Source of the DNA: Kerstersia gyiorum
GTDB lineage: Bacteria; Pseudomonadota; Gammaproteobacteria; Burkholderiales; Burkholderiaceae_B
DNA length: 64,000 nucleotides
NCBI RefSeq assembly: GCF_004216755.1
Contig: NZ_SGWZ01000001.1
Location: 124,001-188,000 of the forward strand
Reading direction: 5' to 3'
Part shown: positions 63,566 through 64,000 of the stretch, one piece after another
Position numbering within the stretch: position 1 is the first letter of the stretch
How the letters are laid out: each line of letters opens with the position of its first letter
Program-made: the position numbers and the translations under genes
Notes under the pieces: model-generated
Databases searched by the model: none
The model's input: the letters and a program-made list of their open reading frames with translations, nothing else
Told to the model about the DNA's origin: nothing

Positions 63566-64000
63566 TTACTCGTTCGTGGCGGCTTCTGCCGCCTCACTGG
63601 CGGCAGCGGCCGAGGCAGCCGCCTGAGCCGCGATGGCCCGCACTTCAGCCTCTTCCTTCGGAGACAACTCCCGGGCAGAAGGCGGCGCCAGTTCGGGTGC
63701 GGCATCCGCTGCGCCGGACAGGTCATTGACGGGAGCCGGCCGGGGAGTCGGCGGGGCCTCGCGGCTGCCGACCGGGGATGTGTCCCCACTGGCCGCCATG
63801 GGCTGCATGTCGGCATCCCGCAATTGCAGCAGCACCGAGCGGCCGGATTCATCGACCCGGAACTCGCCGTAGCGCGCGGGCGAGAAATAAGGCTCCAGCC
63901 CTTCGGCAAAGAAATACGCCCCCGTCAGCGCCAGGCTGACGTTATCCCATGAACCTGTGCGCAAGGGAACGACCACTTCGTCGCTGGCCTGAGGTTGCGC
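63566..64000 (-). CDS. GDYXXLXY family protein (N-terminal part outside window)
   Basis: The minus-strand frame is open to the window end, so only the C-terminal about 145 residues are seen. The segment TGAYFFAEGLEPYFSPARYGEFRVDESGRSVLLQLRDAD matches the C-terminal half of GDYXXLXY membrane proteins; the naming motif itself would lie upstream. An Ala/Glu-rich tail of about 75 residues follows and is unusually long. Such genes often sit with DUF4401/DUF2157 membrane proteins, which may lie beyond the edge. Confidence 0.7.
   Translation of the reverse strand, partial: AQPQASDEVVVPLRTGSWDNVSLALTGAYFFAEGLEPYFSPARYGEFRVDESGRSVLLQLRDADMQPMAASGDTSPVGSREAPPTPRPAPVNDLSGAADAAPELAPPSARELSPKEEAEVRAIAAQAAASAAAASEAAEAATNE

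Overview
The window is high-GC DNA, gene-dense on both strands, with the gene content of a betaproteobacterium of the order Burkholderiales, most likely family Alcaligenaceae (Bordetella/Achromobacter/Kerstersia-like). The indications are two tripartite tricarboxylate transporter (TTT) operons with Bug-type binding proteins, two long-form LeuA enzymes, the order argS - SPOR protein - dsbA, a LiuR-like MerR gene beside aceK, and YggL, DUF1840 and Smg proteins of betaproteobacterial type. The assignment is from memory of these families and was not tested by a search. One tRNA (Phe) is present. I found no insertion sequence, prophage, CRISPR array or rRNA.

Layout: 1-4.8 kb carries an aromatic-amine catabolic cluster (feaR, cut by the window start, then feaB and tynA). 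5-7.9 kb has an AraC regulator and leuA preceded by a leucine-rich leader peptide. 7.9-13.8 kb is a LysR-controlled operon of a TTT transporter, a PxpA-like hydrolase and a diaminopropionate ammonia-lyase. 13.9-16.6 kb has csaA, an EamA exporter with its TetR regulator, yggL and tRNA-Phe. 16.6-22.5 kb has thpR, hdeA, rhlE, a LysE exporter, prfC and a hypothetical gene. 22.6-27.7 kb has bfr and bfd, an MFS transporter, rpoN, a membrane protein and a TetR regulator. 27.7-28.6 kb is an AT-richer stretch with no clear gene. 28.6-30.6 kb is a second leuA with its own leader carrying three tandem CTA codons. 30.9-36.1 kb is a second TTT operon with an enolase-superfamily enzyme. 37-41.4 kb is dominated by a large RHS protein ending in a DUF2235 hydrolase domain. 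41.4-49.3 kb has an SfnB/DszC-like flavoenzyme, argS, a SPOR protein, dsbA, metC, an XRE regulator and a metallo-beta-lactamase-fold hydrolase. 49.5-55.3 kb has a MerR regulator, aceK, argD, smg and gluQ. 55.4-62.5 kb is a glycerophosphodiester uptake operon (surE-ugpC-ugpB-ugpA-ugpE-phosphodiesterase) with a divergent SorC regulator. The window ends with a DUF4239-like membrane protein and the C-terminal part of a GDYXXLXY protein.

Several groups look like working units: amine oxidase plus aldehyde dehydrogenase under FeaR; uptake, ring or amide opening and ammonia-lyase under the LysR protein; uptake plus dehydration of an acid sugar in the second TTT operon; import and hydrolysis of phosphodiesters plus nucleotide dephosphorylation in the surE-ugp operon; and iron storage and release by Bfr/Bfd. 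Clear regulatory DNA includes two leuA leader regions, a LysR palindrome, a TetR palindrome, two MerR-type palindromes around merR, tandem palindromes before the XRE gene, and a tRNA terminator that abuts the yggL start codon.

No wholly new system can be claimed from sequence alone. The best candidates for new biology are the TTT-PxpA-DpaL operon, the surE-headed ugp operon, the secreted-looking orphan RHS-DUF2235 protein without an evident immunity gene, and the paired leuA leaders that lack a classical U-tract terminator.
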